From Apium graveolens (taxonomy: Eukaryota; Streptophyta; Magnoliopsida; Apiales; Apiaceae), in the NCBI RefSeq assembly GCF_009905375.1, contig NC_133653.1, positions 64,205,414 through 64,269,413 on the forward strand: 64,000 bases of DNA. Reading direction: 5' to 3'. Made by a program: the position numbers and the translations under genes. Position 1 is the stretch's first letter, and the number at the start of each line of letters is the position of its first letter. Under the pieces are notes generated by a model. That model was not told the origin of the DNA and made no database searches. It saw nothing but the letters and a program-made list of their open reading frames with translations. This document shows, piece by piece, positions 1 through 10,899 of the stretch.

Positions 1-324
1 ACGACCTAAGTTTTTTATGTATTTCTTCTTTATTAAAAAATATTTGAACTTTGTAATTGACTTTTATTATTTTCAGTCGTATTTTTCAAAGTCAAGTTTA
101 TAACTTGGTTTTATCTTTCATAATGTAATTAATCTAACAGGCCAAGATTAAGTTGAAGGTTTTATACTATAACTTGGTATTCTGGATACCTTACATGAAA
201 TGGGTTCAACCCTGATAAAATCTAAACATATCTTCTATATAGAAAAATCCTAAGCAAGCAAAGCTTCAAGGTGCTTTTAAACCTACTTGTCATTCTGACA
301 AGTGAGAATCGTACTTTAACTATT
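1..324 (-). other. Tat-type element, 3' noncoding region after integrase
   Basis: This is the sequence downstream (minus strand) of the integrase stop at 327-325. It is AT-rich, and I see no coding frame, PPT or LTR end. Tat elements usually carry a long noncoding stretch here, so the 3' LTR is probably outside the window. Confidence 0.6.
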
Positions 325-1584
325 TTACACATAGTAAACCTTCAGGTTTTGTGCATGCCAAGTTCTCGGGACTTCAAAACCATCCATAGTCTCCAGCTTG
401 TAGGTTCCTCTACCCTGAACGCTCTTGACATTGTATGGCCCTTCCCAATTTGGGGCAAGTTTCCCTTTCTGCCCAACACCAGAAGCTTCCACTTTCCTCA
501 AAACTAAATCACCTTGTTTGAAGAATCTTTCTTTAACCCTTAGGTTGTAGTAGAATGAAGCTTTTTTCTGATATTCCACTATCTTTGCATGTGCCTCATC
601 TCGTACTTCATCAATTAGATCCAGGGCTAACCTTTGCCCTTCTTCATTTTCCTCAGCACTGAAAGCTTGAATCCTGGGGGAGGAATGTGATATCTCTACA
701 GAAACAACTGCTTCTGCACCATATGCTAACATGAAGGGAGTTGCTCCAGTCGTGACTCTACAGGTAGTCCTATAGGCCCATAGTATGGGGAGTATTTCAT
801 CCACCCAGTTATTCCTTGACTTCTCGATCCTCTTCTTTAGTCCATCCAGGATTATTCGGTTTGCCACTTCCGCTTGCCCATTGGCTTGCGGGTGGGCTAC
901 AGATGTGAATCGTAACTCAATTTCATTTTCCTCACAATACTTCTTGAATTCTTCGTTGTTGAACTGTGTTCCATTTTCAGTGACTAGGATGCGGGGAATT
1001 CCATACCGGCACATAATACTTTCCCACAGGAATTGTGCAACTTGCTTAGTTGTGATCTTAGCCAAGGGTTTGGCTTTAATCCACTTGGTGAAATAATCAA
1101 TGGCCACAATCAGAAACTTCCTTTGTGCCGTGGCCATGGGAAAAGGCCCTAATATATCCATTCCCCACATAGCAAAGGGGATGGGCGAGTTGATAGAGGT
1201 CAGCATCTTGGGGGGTTATCTAACAACTGGTGCGTGCTTCTGACAATGGTCATATCTTTTCACATATTCTTTGGCATCAGCCATCATTTCTGGCCAATAG
1301 AAACCTAAACGGGTTATCTTATGAGCCAAGGCCATGCCCCCCAAGTGTTGCTCGCATATGCCTTCATGTGCTTCTTCAAGAGCCAAGCGAGTCTCATCAG
1401 GCCTGAGACATCTTAAGTAGGGAACCACGAAAGATCTTTTATATAGAATTCCATCTATCAAAGAGTATCTTAGTGCTCGAACAGCCAATTTTTGTGCTTC
1501 AGTAGCATCATTTGGTAACCAGCCGGTTTGAATGTGAGCCTTAATGGGATCGATCCATGACGTCCCTAGGCCTATAGGAGCCAC
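325..1584 (-). pseudogene. Tat-type integrase, broken
   Basis: Integrase would insert the reverse-transcribed copy into the host chromosome. The N-terminal HHCC zinc-binding part is at about 1216-1400, with GICEQHLGGMALAHK and a later HCQKH. An in-frame TAA at 1218-1216 separates it from the catalytic core. In the core the first Asp is visible in WGMDILGPF and the Glu in HPQANGQAEVANR. The second catalytic Asp, expected in a T-D-N-G-T-Q-F motif, reads TENGTQF, a D-to-E change. A C-terminal region with GPYNV and a final LKVYYV closes the frame. The stop and the active-site change make this copy inactive. Family assignment is secure. Confidence 0.9.
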
Positions 1585-1602
1585 AAGCTTAACATCAATG
1601 CT

Positions 1603-2050
1603 TCATGTTTTCAAAACGCAATAGTATACACTTCCAGAACTTTCTTCTATCTCAGATGATACAAATTTTGACAACGCATCTGCCTTAGCATTTTCCTCTC
1701 TTGGAATGTGCTTAACATGACATTCATCGAATTGGGTCATCACGGCCCTTACTAGGCGGACATACTTAGCCATCGTCTCATCCCTTGCCTCAAACTCTCC
1801 CTTCACCTGGGATATGACCAACTTGAGTCTCCACAGACTTTTAAGTTCTTGACTCTAAGTGTCCCTGCTAAGCCAAGACCAGCTATCAGAGCTTCATATT
1901 CTGCCTCATTGTTTATGGTTGGGAAGTCTAGCTTCATGGCATACTCAATTAAGAACCCATCAGGGCTTTGTAAAACCAAACCTGCTCCACTTGAATTCAT
2001 TTTTGATGCTCCATCAAAATAGAGAACCCAGTATTCTTTTCCCTAATTAA
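1603..2050 (-). pseudogene. Second (archaeal-type) RNase H of Tat element
   Basis: This is the extra RNase H-like domain typical of Tat elements, between the RT-linked RNase H and the integrase. The start shows WVLYFDGASKMNSSGAG with the first acidic residue (D in YFDGA). Next come NNEAEYEALIAGL (second acidic residue) and VCGDS (third). The frame shifts near 1820 and then resumes with VISQVKGEFEARD and HIPREENAKADALSKF. A stop at 2043-2045 lies just upstream of the domain. Its role is thought to be RNA degradation during reverse transcription. Confidence 0.85.
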
Positions 2051-2177
2051 CCTTCTCTTTATCCTCCTTATCAACTTCCTTGTCTTGAGGTATGTTATCT
2101 TCCTGCCCCCCGACTTCTTGGTTGGGTATGGTACATCCCACCACGAAATCAGCTAGTGCCTGGGCTTTTATTGCCGT

Positions 2178-2660
2178 TCATGGCTTATACTTGAGATCGA
2201 ACTCTCCCAGCTCTATTGCCCACTTGATCAATCTCCCACTTGCTTTGGGACTGTGAATGATATTTCTCAGGGGCTGATTCGTTAGCACCTCAATCTGATG
2301 AGCCTGAAAGTAAGGACGCAGCTTTCTCGAAGCCATTACCAAGGCTAGAGCAAATTTCTCAATAGTTGAATAATTCAACTCAGCACCATGTAGAATTTTG
2401 CTGACATAGTATACCGGTTTCTGGACTTTCAGTTCCTCCTTAACCAATACAACGCTCAAGGCACTCTCTGAAATAGCTAAGTACAAGAATAAAACTTCAT
2501 TCAAAACTGGCTTGGCCAACAATGGGGCCTGCGCCATATATTTCTTTAATTCTTCGAAAGCCTTCTGGTTTTCCTCATTCCATACAAAGTCCATAATGTA
2601 TTTTAGTGACTTGAAGAATGATAGGCACTTGTCTCCTGACTTGGAGATGAATTGTCCCAA
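2178..2660 (-). pseudogene. RT-linked RNase H of Tat element
   Basis: This is the RNase H domain that directly follows RT. It contains FVWNEENQKAFEELKK, LFLYLAISESALSVVL and NYSTIEKFALALVMASRKLRPYFQAH, then the tether to the second RNase H. The region equivalent to the first catalytic Asp reads LYLAISE, so that residue appears to be lost; this may be usual for Tat elements, which rely on the second RNase H. Stops flank it at about 2672 and 2177. Confidence 0.8.
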
Positions 2661-3581
2661 TGCAACAACCCTTCATGTGAGCTTCTGAACATCCTTGATA
2701 GTTTTTGGTGGTTCTATATCCAGGATTGCCTTTATTTTATCGGGGTTAGCCTCGATCCCTCTCTTGGAGACCATCAATCCCAAAAATTTTCCAGATCCTA
2801 CCCCGAATGCACACTTTGTAGGATTTAACATCATTTTGTGGTACCTCAGGACATCAAAAGCTTTCTTTAAATGGGCTATATGATCATTCTTTACTAGACT
2901 CTTGACTAACATGTCATCAACATAAACTTCCATAGTCTTGCCAATAAGATCCTTAAAAATTTTATTTACCAACCTCTGATAGGTGGCTCCTGCATTTTTG
3001 AGACCAAACGCCATAACAAGATAACAATAAACACCAAAGTCAGTGATGAATGATACCTTTGGAATGTCATCCTTATGCATCTTGATCTGATTGTATCCAC
3101 TAAATCCATCCATGAAGCTCAGCATTTCATACCCAGCAGTGGCATCTATCAAAGTATCTATCCTTGGTAACAGAAAACAGTCCTTAGGACAGACATCATT
3201 TAAATCAGTGAAGTCCAGACACATCCTCCATTTTCCATTAGCCTTCTTCACCATTACAGGGTTTGCTAACCACTCTGGAAATTGAATCTCCTCAATGAAA
3301 CCAGCCTCCAAAAGCTTCTCCACTTCCTGTTTTATAGCTTCATGCCTTTCTGGAGCAAAACTTTTTTTCTTTTGTTTTACCGTCTTCCGATTTGGGTCCA
3401 CATTCAGCTTGTGAATAATCAGTTCCGGGTCTATGCCTGGCATATCAGCTGCTGACCATGCAAAAACATCACTATTTTCTTGCAAAAATTTCACCAACTT
3501 CCCTCTAAGGGGCTCCTCGAGCATTGCTCCAATAAAAGTCACCTTCCCAGGATCTTCGGGGGCCAAAGGAATTGAAACCAA
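2661..3581 (-). pseudogene. Reverse transcriptase of Tat element
   Basis: Motifs run in order: VFAWSAADMPGID, PVMVKKANGKWRMCLDF, FMDGFSGYNQIKM (first catalytic Asp), MAFGLKNAGATYQRLVN and MEVYVDDMLVKS (the two catalytic Asp). The fingers, palm and thumb segments are all recognisable over about 300 codons. It lies in a different frame from the protease upstream (shift near 3590) and ends at an in-frame stop near 2672, so it is a pseudogene although its own stretch is open. Confidence 0.92.
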
Positions 3582-3586
3582 GTCTT

Positions 3587-4420
3587 TTACTGGCTTCCCC
3601 CTTTTCTCATCATTCTCTCGGATATCCAGATCTTCAATAGGAAGAACCTGTCCCCAACTCCATCTGCCCTCAAAGAGGCCACATAACAGCTTCTAGCCAT
3701 TTTTTGATCTCCTCTTTCTTCTCCAATCCCATCTCGAGTCGGAAACTTCATAACTGAATGATAAGAAGAAGGGACTGCCTTGAAGGCATGTATCCCTGTT
3801 CTTCCCATGATAGCGTTGTAGGTCGAACTAGCCTTCACCACCACAAAGTTCAACATCTGAGTTGCTTGTCTTGGTTCCTGTCCTATGGTTGTTGGCAACT
3901 TGATTATTCCTTCTACGGGGCATTCCACTCCTGCGAATCCATATATCGGCATGTCGGTTGGGGTTAATTGGGAGTCATTATATTTCATCCTTAAAAAGGT
4001 GTCATGGAGCAAAATATCCACTGAAGCACCATTATCCACAAGGACCCTTCTTACCGGGTTGTTCCCTATTATCGGGGTTATGACCAACGGGTCGTCATGG
4101 GGAAATTTCACACCTTCCAGATCAGAATCATCAAAAGCCAATGTTACTTCTGTCCTGGCCCTCTTCGGAGCTTCTCCGACAATATGCATAACTTCTCTAG
4201 TATATGCTTTTCTGGAGTTTTTGGATAATTCAGCAGCAGTTGGTCCTCCAAAGATTGTGTTTATCACAGGCCCTCGAGGTCGTGGCCCTCCATAAATTGT
4301 GTTTATAACCGGTCCTCTAGGCTGGGGATTCCGCCCCTGATCGTCTTGGTCTCTCCTACGATCTTCAAAGTTCTTCCTTCCATTGTTATTTCTATCCCCT
4401 CCTCCAGTGTATTTGTTCAA
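3587..4420 (-). pseudogene. Tat-type gag C-terminus and aspartic protease
   Basis: The open stretch begins in the basic, Gly-rich end of gag (GGGDRNNNGRKNFEDRRRD). It carries a duplicated segment around 4250-4330 (GPVINTIYGG then GPVINTIFGG). The protease follows: RRVLVDNGASVDILLHDTF with the active-site Asp in a D-N-G form common in this lineage, then NAIMGRTGIHAFKAVPS, equivalent to the usual I-L-G-R region. The frame is lost at about 3590, where linkage to RT should continue. Confidence 0.85.
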
Positions 4421-4429
4421 TCTTTCTTT

Positions 4430-6038
4430 TTGAATGAGGAACTCAATTTCATCTTTCAGCTACCTACACTCATCGGTGTCATGACCAACACCTTTTTGAA
4501 ATCTGCAATACTTGCTCTTATCTAGCTTGGCAGGATCAGCCTTCAAGGGCTTAGGCCAACGAATATCTCGATCTTTCTCGATTTCCATCAAGATCTGGCT
4601 TCTAGGAGCATTCAGCTTAGCGTACTTGGTGAACTTTTGCCCAGGTCCTCCCTTCATGGGGGTTGAATCAGGGTTTTGATCGGTTCTAGGATACTTGTCC
4701 TTAGCGATATAATCCAGATCAGTTTTCTGCTTCTTGCCTCCAGTGGGCTCATTACTTACTACGGTCTTCCTCATGCTTTCTTCAACCTTGATATACTTCC
4801 CTGCCCTATCCTGGAGCTGCAACATGCTTTCAGGGGGACGTTTGGCCAAGGACATCTTAAAAAACTCATCCCTGGTCCCTTGTTGCAGCGCTATCATGGC
4901 AACCTTATCATCAAGGTCTGGGACTTTTAGAGCCTCCTTTATGAAACGATTCAGGTAATCTCTCAAGGATTCCTTTATTCCCTACACAATGCTCAGAAGA
5001 GATGCTGAACTTTTCTCATGAACTCCCCCACTGATGAATTGCTTAATAAAAGCCTGACTTAATTCTCTGAACGACCCAATAGAGTTTGGGGGCAAGCGAC
5101 TATACCACCTTTGAGCCATACCCGACAGGGTTTGAGGAAAGGCCCGACACTTAATAGCATCATTCACGGGCTGCAACAGTAGTGCATTAGAGAATGTTCT
5201 AACATGAGTTGCGGGATCTCCCTTGCCGTCATAAGCTTTTATAGTTGGCATCTTGAACTTCCTTGAGATATGGGCATTCATTATATCTTCAGTGAAGGGT
5301 GGAGTAGGATCATCAGGATCTTCAAGGGAAAGAAGATTGTTTGGATCAGCCCTTGGGACAACTGCCCTTCTCTGCACTGGACCATCCAGGTCTATGATGG
5401 GAGGAGGATTTCTCCCCTAGGAGGTGCTGGGGGTCTGGTGGTCTGGTGCGCCTCCAGGTTGTGCCTCAGACTTTGAATCTCAGCCTCGTGAGCCCTGATT
5501 CTTTCCTGCAGTTCTTGGGGATTCATCCCTTGGGTGCTTTGAGGGCGTTGGCTACCATCAACCATCGGCTCTTTGCCAGCACGTCTCCTTCTTGGGGCTA
5601 CTTCATCATCTGAAGATTCAGAGTCTCTCTCAGTGTAAGGACCAGAAAATTCCTGATCCTCAGGGATAGGAGCCAAACCTCGTATGTATGGGGGCGACCG
5701 CCCTCGTGCTTCACTCCGCCCAGCATGCCCGCTTCCTCCAACCTCGTGGTAAAGGGGCATCCCATAAGGGGGTTAGTAGTAACAACAGTTGAATATTCAT
5801 ACCCGATGGGTCGAGGATTCACAGGTGCATGTACTTGTTGAACTTGAGGATTCATACCTTGAGTAGCTGAGGGGATCGTCCCTTGTTGCTGAGGTTCAGT
5901 TGCCCCTATCTGGGCTTCTCCTTGCGTGGTTGCATAGGTTGAATGAGGAGTCACCTCCACAGTTGAAGAAATCACTTGGGTTGTTCCCGTTGGTGTTCCT
6001 CCTCCAAGGGTTCTAACTGTTCTCCGTGTTCTCGCCAT
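4430..6038 (-). pseudogene. Tat-type gag, frameshifted
   Basis: Gag forms the particle that packages the element RNA. I place the start at the ATG at 6038-6036 (MARTRRTVRTLGGG), 15 nt past the PBS. The N-terminal third is low complexity (Thr/Gln/Pro-rich) with frameshifts near 5700 and 5390. The capsid-like core contains HISRKFKMPTIKAYDGKGDP and AQRWYSRLPPNSIGSF, with a stop at about 4979. A degenerate zinc motif, CRFQKGVGHDTDEC (usual His of C-x-F-H is Gln), ends just before another stop near 4459. Confidence 0.85.
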
Positions 6039-6052
6039 GGTTATTGTTGTTT

Positions 6053-6070
6053 TTCCCACAGACGGTGCCA
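6053..6070 (-). other. Primer binding site of Tat element
   Basis: The minus strand reads TGGCACCGTCTGTGGGAA two bases inside the LTR end. It resembles the TGGCGCCG... sites complementary to a plant tRNA 3' end (tRNA-Asp type, also used by the Athila units here), with changes. It fixes the LTR boundary. Confidence 0.8.
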
Positions 6071-6072
6071 AA

Positions 6073-6752
6073 TGTTATGGATTAAAAACTAGTATATATT
6101 ATTGTTGTATTTATTACTAAGGAACGTGAGCTCAAGGCCATTAATGGCTACTCTCGTGTTTCGTGACTCAATCTGCCTTAACAAGATGCCTACGTACCTT
6201 ACTGATTGCCAAGGATCAAAGCAAAAAACGTAGTTCTTGGTGATACTTGCCCTTGGGGCTATGGCGGCGAGGGCTCACCAAGGACGTAGTGACTTTCATG
6301 TCCTCCAAGGACTATGTCTAAAATGTAGTTCTGATCTGTGGGGTGAGGCCCCTTATATAGATGTGGGAGTCCTTGAATTGGACTTGGTATAGGAGACTTT
6401 GGTAGCCAAGTCTCAGAATTAGAATGGACTTTGGAGTCCTAAATAGTAGGAAACTGATTCCTTATCCTTCTAGGTCCCTTTGAGGCTAATCTGCAAGGAT
6501 TTATGTCTTTATCGGGACTCTTTTCAATAGCTGATTTGTCCCTTATTAATTAATTACGAAATTAATTAATATTCAGGGTTTTTGGGCCTTCTTTGTTCCA
6601 TCAGGCCTGATCTGGTCCATCAGGCCTGATCACTGTGTTAACCTTTTTAGTCTGAATGTCATACATCTCCTTATTGGGCCTAGCAGCCCAAATCATGTAT
6701 AATTAATGTAATATTTAATTACACAATCAGGATTTATTTATCCCTATCAACA
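6073..6752 (-). repeat. 5' LTR of Tat-type element (680 bp)
   Basis: On the plus strand it begins TGTTATGGAT and ends CTATCAACA, giving terminal TGTT...AACA inverted ends. The PBS follows immediately on the minus strand. It contains a TATA box near 6352-6359 and two copies of a 12-bp perfect palindrome near 6600-6630. The partner LTR is outside the window. Confidence 0.85.
6352..6359 (-). promoter_or_regulatory. TATA box of Tat-type LTR
   Basis: The minus strand reads CTATATAAGGGGCC, a strong plant TATA context, about 280 bp upstream of the LTR's inner end. That is the expected place for the U3/R boundary. Confidence 0.7.
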
Positions 6753-6952
6753 AGGAAATTAGTAAGGAGGTAATGAAATTGTATTTAGACAATGTAAATT
6801 TTAGAAGGTTAGATTCTTGTTTCATACTATAACCTGTAAGCGATCCTGAATATGAGGGATTATCTGTATATTTATTTTAATATACAGGTTTTATGATTAT
6901 TTAAAGTTATGTAGTGACACCCAATCCTGATCCCGGATTTGTGGGCGTCACA
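6753..6952 (+). repeat. Remnant of a chromovirus LTR 3' end
   Basis: It resembles the last ~200 bp of the other chromovirus LTRs in the window: a 'cttgtttcatactataacctg' type block, then a CCCCGGATTT-like stretch and a GGGCGTCACA-type end at about 6943-6952. The rest of the LTR was displaced by the Tat insertion at 6752. It is well diverged from the LTR at 11886-15310, so it may not be that LTR's true partner. Confidence 0.6.
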
Positions 6953-8084
6953 TATAGTAAGGACAACCAGATTTATGATTTTCAAAATTTTAAACAAGTT
7001 TTTTTAAAAAAAAATATTTTTTTCCTTAAAAAATTCCTAAAAGCCTTTTTGAATAAAATAAGTTTTAAAACACTGGTTGTCAAGTTACTACTTGAGTTTC
7101 TTGTTTGTTAAAAGAACCAGATTACCTGGAAGGATATTTATTTTAGACTTGGTATTGTTAATTCAGAGAAGAAAGTGATCCGTGATTATGAAAAAGATGA
7201 TTATTCCTAATAGTAAGGTGCAAATATGGTTTGACAAGGTTAATAACAGAATCTGTGTACGGAGTAATTATTCATCCAGTTGCAGAGACCATTAAAGTTT
7301 AAAGAATTCATTAATTTAAAAGGAGTATGGGCGTGATCGAAGAAGATTGGGAAGATTTCCAAACTTTTCTAAAAGAAGAATATTATTAACAAAAGGATCG
7401 TTATGGTGAATGATTCGTGATTATTCTAAATTAAAAAGAGGAAACTCAAAGTTATCTGGTAGGAATGCCATTATGAGCGAATTGTTAAAGTATTATACGT
7501 GTATGTGCGATGTTAAAGACGCAAGACGTGACAAGTAGGAATCTACCATAATGCTTAATTTGCGAAGGCATTTCAGTGTACCTTCTAAAGTTGTTATATG
7601 ACGTAATTGGGATATGATCGATCAAGCTCAAAAGATGAATACAAATGAAATATGGATGGTGACCAATGGGATCGTTCTTGTATTCAATATTACAGCGTAT
7701 ATTCCTTTTTGATTCCTAAATAAGTATGAACTTCTTTTCTTAAATAAACTCTTTGCTATGATATCGAAAAGGAGGATATTGCATTCTTTTCAAATTTAAT
7801 TGTTTCCCTCAAGTTTTACTTTCTGATTGGGACAAACAGTGTTATGGTGAGACACTTTGTCAGAATGACGAAGAGTCGGGTGGGACGCCACCTAATCATG
7901 TGCTGTATGCCATATGGTATGAAAGACTGGTCATCTTAAGTACCAATGTGGTTGTCTCATTCATATTCAAATCCTTGTTTCTTCTTTCTTTTCAACTCTA
8001 ATTTTTGTTGAATTGTGAATCCTTCTAGTTGCTTCGTTGTACTGTCGTTCTTTGCAAGAGTTTTTCAAACAGATTCAACGTATT

Positions 8085-8318
8085 ATGGACTAAGCGGGCA
8101 AAGTTCCATCTACCTCTCACGCATGGGAAGCAAACAAGGGCATATGGCGAGAATTGCATATCACTAACCCAGACAGGGATGCACTAAGAATTAAGGGAAT
8201 CTACCCCAATAAGGAATACGTCTTCGAGAACGAGAATATGCGATTTTCCTGTGAAATATGTTATTCAGAATATGGACGTGATGACACGGATGATTATGGT
8301 GAATACCTCATGCGTTAA
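8085..8318 (+). other. 78-codon reading frame of unknown origin
   Basis: The frame runs from ATG at 8085 to TAA at 8316-8318 with one early stop (codon 3). It gives a balanced, soluble-looking peptide with WEANKGIWRELHITNPDRD and a C-E-I-C pair. It reads more like real coding sequence than its surroundings, but I do not recognise it. It lies where a chromovirus leader or gag should be and may belong to the decayed element or be a captured fragment. Confidence 0.3.
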
Positions 8319-8734
8319 AGTATTGGAAGAGGTGGAAGCAACTTGATTGTTTATTCCCTAAGGTATTGTTGATAAGATGATTTACCTCATTGAATTGGTA
8401 AGATTATGATTAAAAGACTAGCAAATTTAAGAACGTGTATTTGTTAAGTAAGTGAGTACCAATGGTGAAAGTGAGATTTCTGACAATAAGTTTGTGAGGA
8501 TTTGATATTATTCTAAGGAATGAATTAACTATTTAAGCGTGATGCCCAGATAGATCGTCGTGATGAAAAGATAGTTCTGAGGACGCCAAATGAGAAGGTG
8601 GTGAAGTTCAGAAGATGAAAGAAGGTAAAGAATTTGTTAACGATGACTTAAGCTAAGAGGTTACAGTGACCAAGAGGTAAGCACTATGGTGATTATGAAT
8701 AGAAGTTAGGAGTAAACAGAATTTGAAGATTTTA

Positions 8735-9300
8735 TAGTTTCAAGATATATTTCCAGACGAATTACCAAAATTTTCTCCAGATAGGGAAATGAAGCTCGCG
8801 ATTGACTTAGCACCTGAAATGAAGCCAGTGACCAAGGCCTTCCACAAAATGGCACCAGTTAAAATGAGGAAATTAGCAAAGCAGATGCAAGAGATGTTAG
8901 AAGAATGAGCGATTAGAACTAGTATACCCCATAAGGTGCACCAATATTAATTATTAATAAGAAAGATGGAAGTAGGAAATTATGCGTCAACTAGCGAAAG
9001 CTCAACAAGTTTACTATCAAGAGCAAGTATCTGTTACCTCAACCCAATGATGTATTTGATCAAACGAAAGAAGCAAAGTACTTTTATAAGATTGATTTAA
9101 GACTTGGTATTTCACCAATTGAAGATTAAACCTATGGATATATCAAAGATAATTTTCAGAACTAAGTATTGTTCTCGTATTGCCATTTGGATTAACCAAT
9201 ATACCAGTAATATTTGAACTTGATGGACATAATCTTTAAGGAATATCTGGATAAGCTGTAGTTGTGATACTCAAAGTCAACGGAGGACCATGCAAAGCAT
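8735..9300 (+). pseudogene. Chromovirus RT remnant 1
   Basis: Recognisable pieces in shifting frames: FQDIFPDELPKFSPDREM (protease-RT linker), KPVTKAFHKMAPVKMRKLA, KDGSRKLCVN, KIDLRLG and LPFGLTNIPVIFE. They follow the order seen in element B's RT (25417-26450). Stops and frameshifts occur every few dozen codons, and the catalytic Y-x-D-D block is not readable. Confidence 0.75.
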
Positions 9301-9629
9301 TTAATGATAACTGGGAAGTTGGAGAAGAAAGAAGTTGTATGAAGTATAGTTCTTAGCATAAATAGTCAATATGGAGAAGATCAAAAGAGATTCAGCAGAA
9401 ATTAAAGTTACTATGAATGAAAATAGACCAGAAACACCAACAAAAGTAAGAAGTTTTATCATGGGCCGGTTACTATCGAAAATTTGTGCAAGATTTCTTG
9501 AAAGTTGCAACATCTTGGATGAAGCTAACCAAGAAAAGTAAGAAGTTTATATGAAGTAGAGAAGGGTGAAGAAAGTTTTACGGAGTTAAATGAAAGAATG
9601 GTTACAATACCTGCTTTATCATTTTGAAA

Positions 9630-9960
9630 GTATTAAGGAGATTTGGTAGTTTATAGTGATGCTTCTCATAAGGGAGTAGGATGTGTGTTGATGCAGCACA
9701 ATAAAGTTATTGTATATGCACCCAGACAACCGAAACCTTATGAGCAGAAGTATCATACTCATAATTGGGACTAATAGTAATAATATTTTTTTTGAAAGAT
9801 TGGGAAACATGATATGTATGGAGAAATGTGTAAGATCTATACGGACCATAAGAGTTTGAAGTATGAATTCACGAGGAAAAGCAAATGTAGTGGCAAGAGA
9901 TAAGTAAAAAGGAGAGAGGACGAACATAGAGACTGCACCAGAAGAATTATCTATGGAATT
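9630..9960 (+). pseudogene. Chromovirus RNase H remnant
   Basis: The clear piece is LVVYSDASHKGVGCVLMQHN (catalytic Asp in YSDAS), then VIVYAPRQPKPYEQKYHTHN. It ends near EELSMEF after a linker-like stretch. It is interrupted by stops and out of frame with RT remnant 1. It shows the RNase H catalytic segment that element B has lost. Confidence 0.7.
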
Positions 9961-10410
9961 TTAGAAGTTGGAATTGGAAGTTAAAGTTCATAATCCAAAA
10001 GGAGCAAGGATCGATAGTATGACCTTTCAGTCGAAGTTGTGAAGGGAAAGATAAGATGTCAATAGAAGATAATGGATCACGATGTTAGTAGTTAGTAAGA
10101 GGAAATTTATGTGCCCTGGAGAGCGATCTTGATATCCCTAGGTTTTCTTCCAGCACTTGGATGCTATAAGTAAAAGGATTAAGAAATGAGATCCCACAGG
10201 GAATTCATAATAGAAAGTATTTAATTTACTGAAGAAATGCCAAGATATACGGAAATATAAAGAAAAATAGTGATAACCAGGTATAAGAAGGAAATTTCAA
10301 GATGGATTAGGAAGTGTGGACATGTCAAAGGATTAAGGCGAAATATTGGAGGCCTAATAGATAAGGCAGACCCAGGAAGTGGTTTTACAAGAATCGAATC
10401 GTAAAGTGTA

Positions 10411-10847
10411 CCAGTGATGTTAAGGGAGAAAAAGAATGAAAGTATAAGAGTATGTACTGATTATCGGGAGTTTAACAAAACAACGAATAAGAAAAAGTGA
10501 GACCCTATAAAGAATTGACTACTTATGAGACCTAATTCAAGAAATATGTTATATCTCGGGGATTAACTTAAGATCCGACCTGAGAACATATCAGAGATTA
10601 TGATTAAAGTGAGTTAAAGACATTGCAAGCTCTGGTGATATTATGTGAAATATCAAGTGTATCAGGTGATTATAAGGAATTACGGATCATGGTGTATAAG
10701 GAGTACTTAGATAAGCAAACTGTATTTATTGATAACATCCTCAGCTACTCAAGGAATAAGAAAGTCTGCGTGGAATGCCCAAGGATTTTGCTCCAAAGAT
10801 CAGAAGGAAAGCAACTATACGTTGAGTTTTCAAGAATGAAATTTTGA
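10411..10847 (+). pseudogene. Chromovirus RT remnant 2
   Basis: This is a second RT in the same interior. It contains VMLREKKNESIRVCTDYREF, then near 10623-10847 VYKEYLDKQTVFIDNILSYS followed by LLQRSEGKQLYVEFSRMKF. The catalytic F-I-D-D motif reads FIDN. It matches the same RT region as 8735-9300, so it is a duplicate segment and not a continuation. Confidence 0.7.
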
Positions 10848-10899
10848 CTAAGGTTAACAAAAGATTCTGAATTAATTCATTAACAACTACCTAAGCAAA

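Larger units (their letters stand above)
1..6752 (-). mobile_element. Ty3/gypsy Tat-type retrotransposon, 5' part (3' end beyond window)
   Basis: On the minus strand the order is LTR (6752-6073), PBS, gag, protease, RT, RNase H, a second RNase H and integrase (to 325). The second RNase H between the first one and the integrase is diagnostic of the Tat/Ogre lineage. The reading frame changes about four times (near 5700, 5390, 3590 and 1820) and has at least six in-frame stops, so this copy cannot make a full polyprotein. The 3' LTR would lie left of position 1. The element abuts an older chromovirus LTR remnant at 6753; AGGAA (6753-6757) is the expected target duplication but cannot be checked here. 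Confidence 0.9.

Noticed and set aside
3885..4295. 136-codon plus-strand frame
   Set aside because: Antisense shadow of the Tat protease region.
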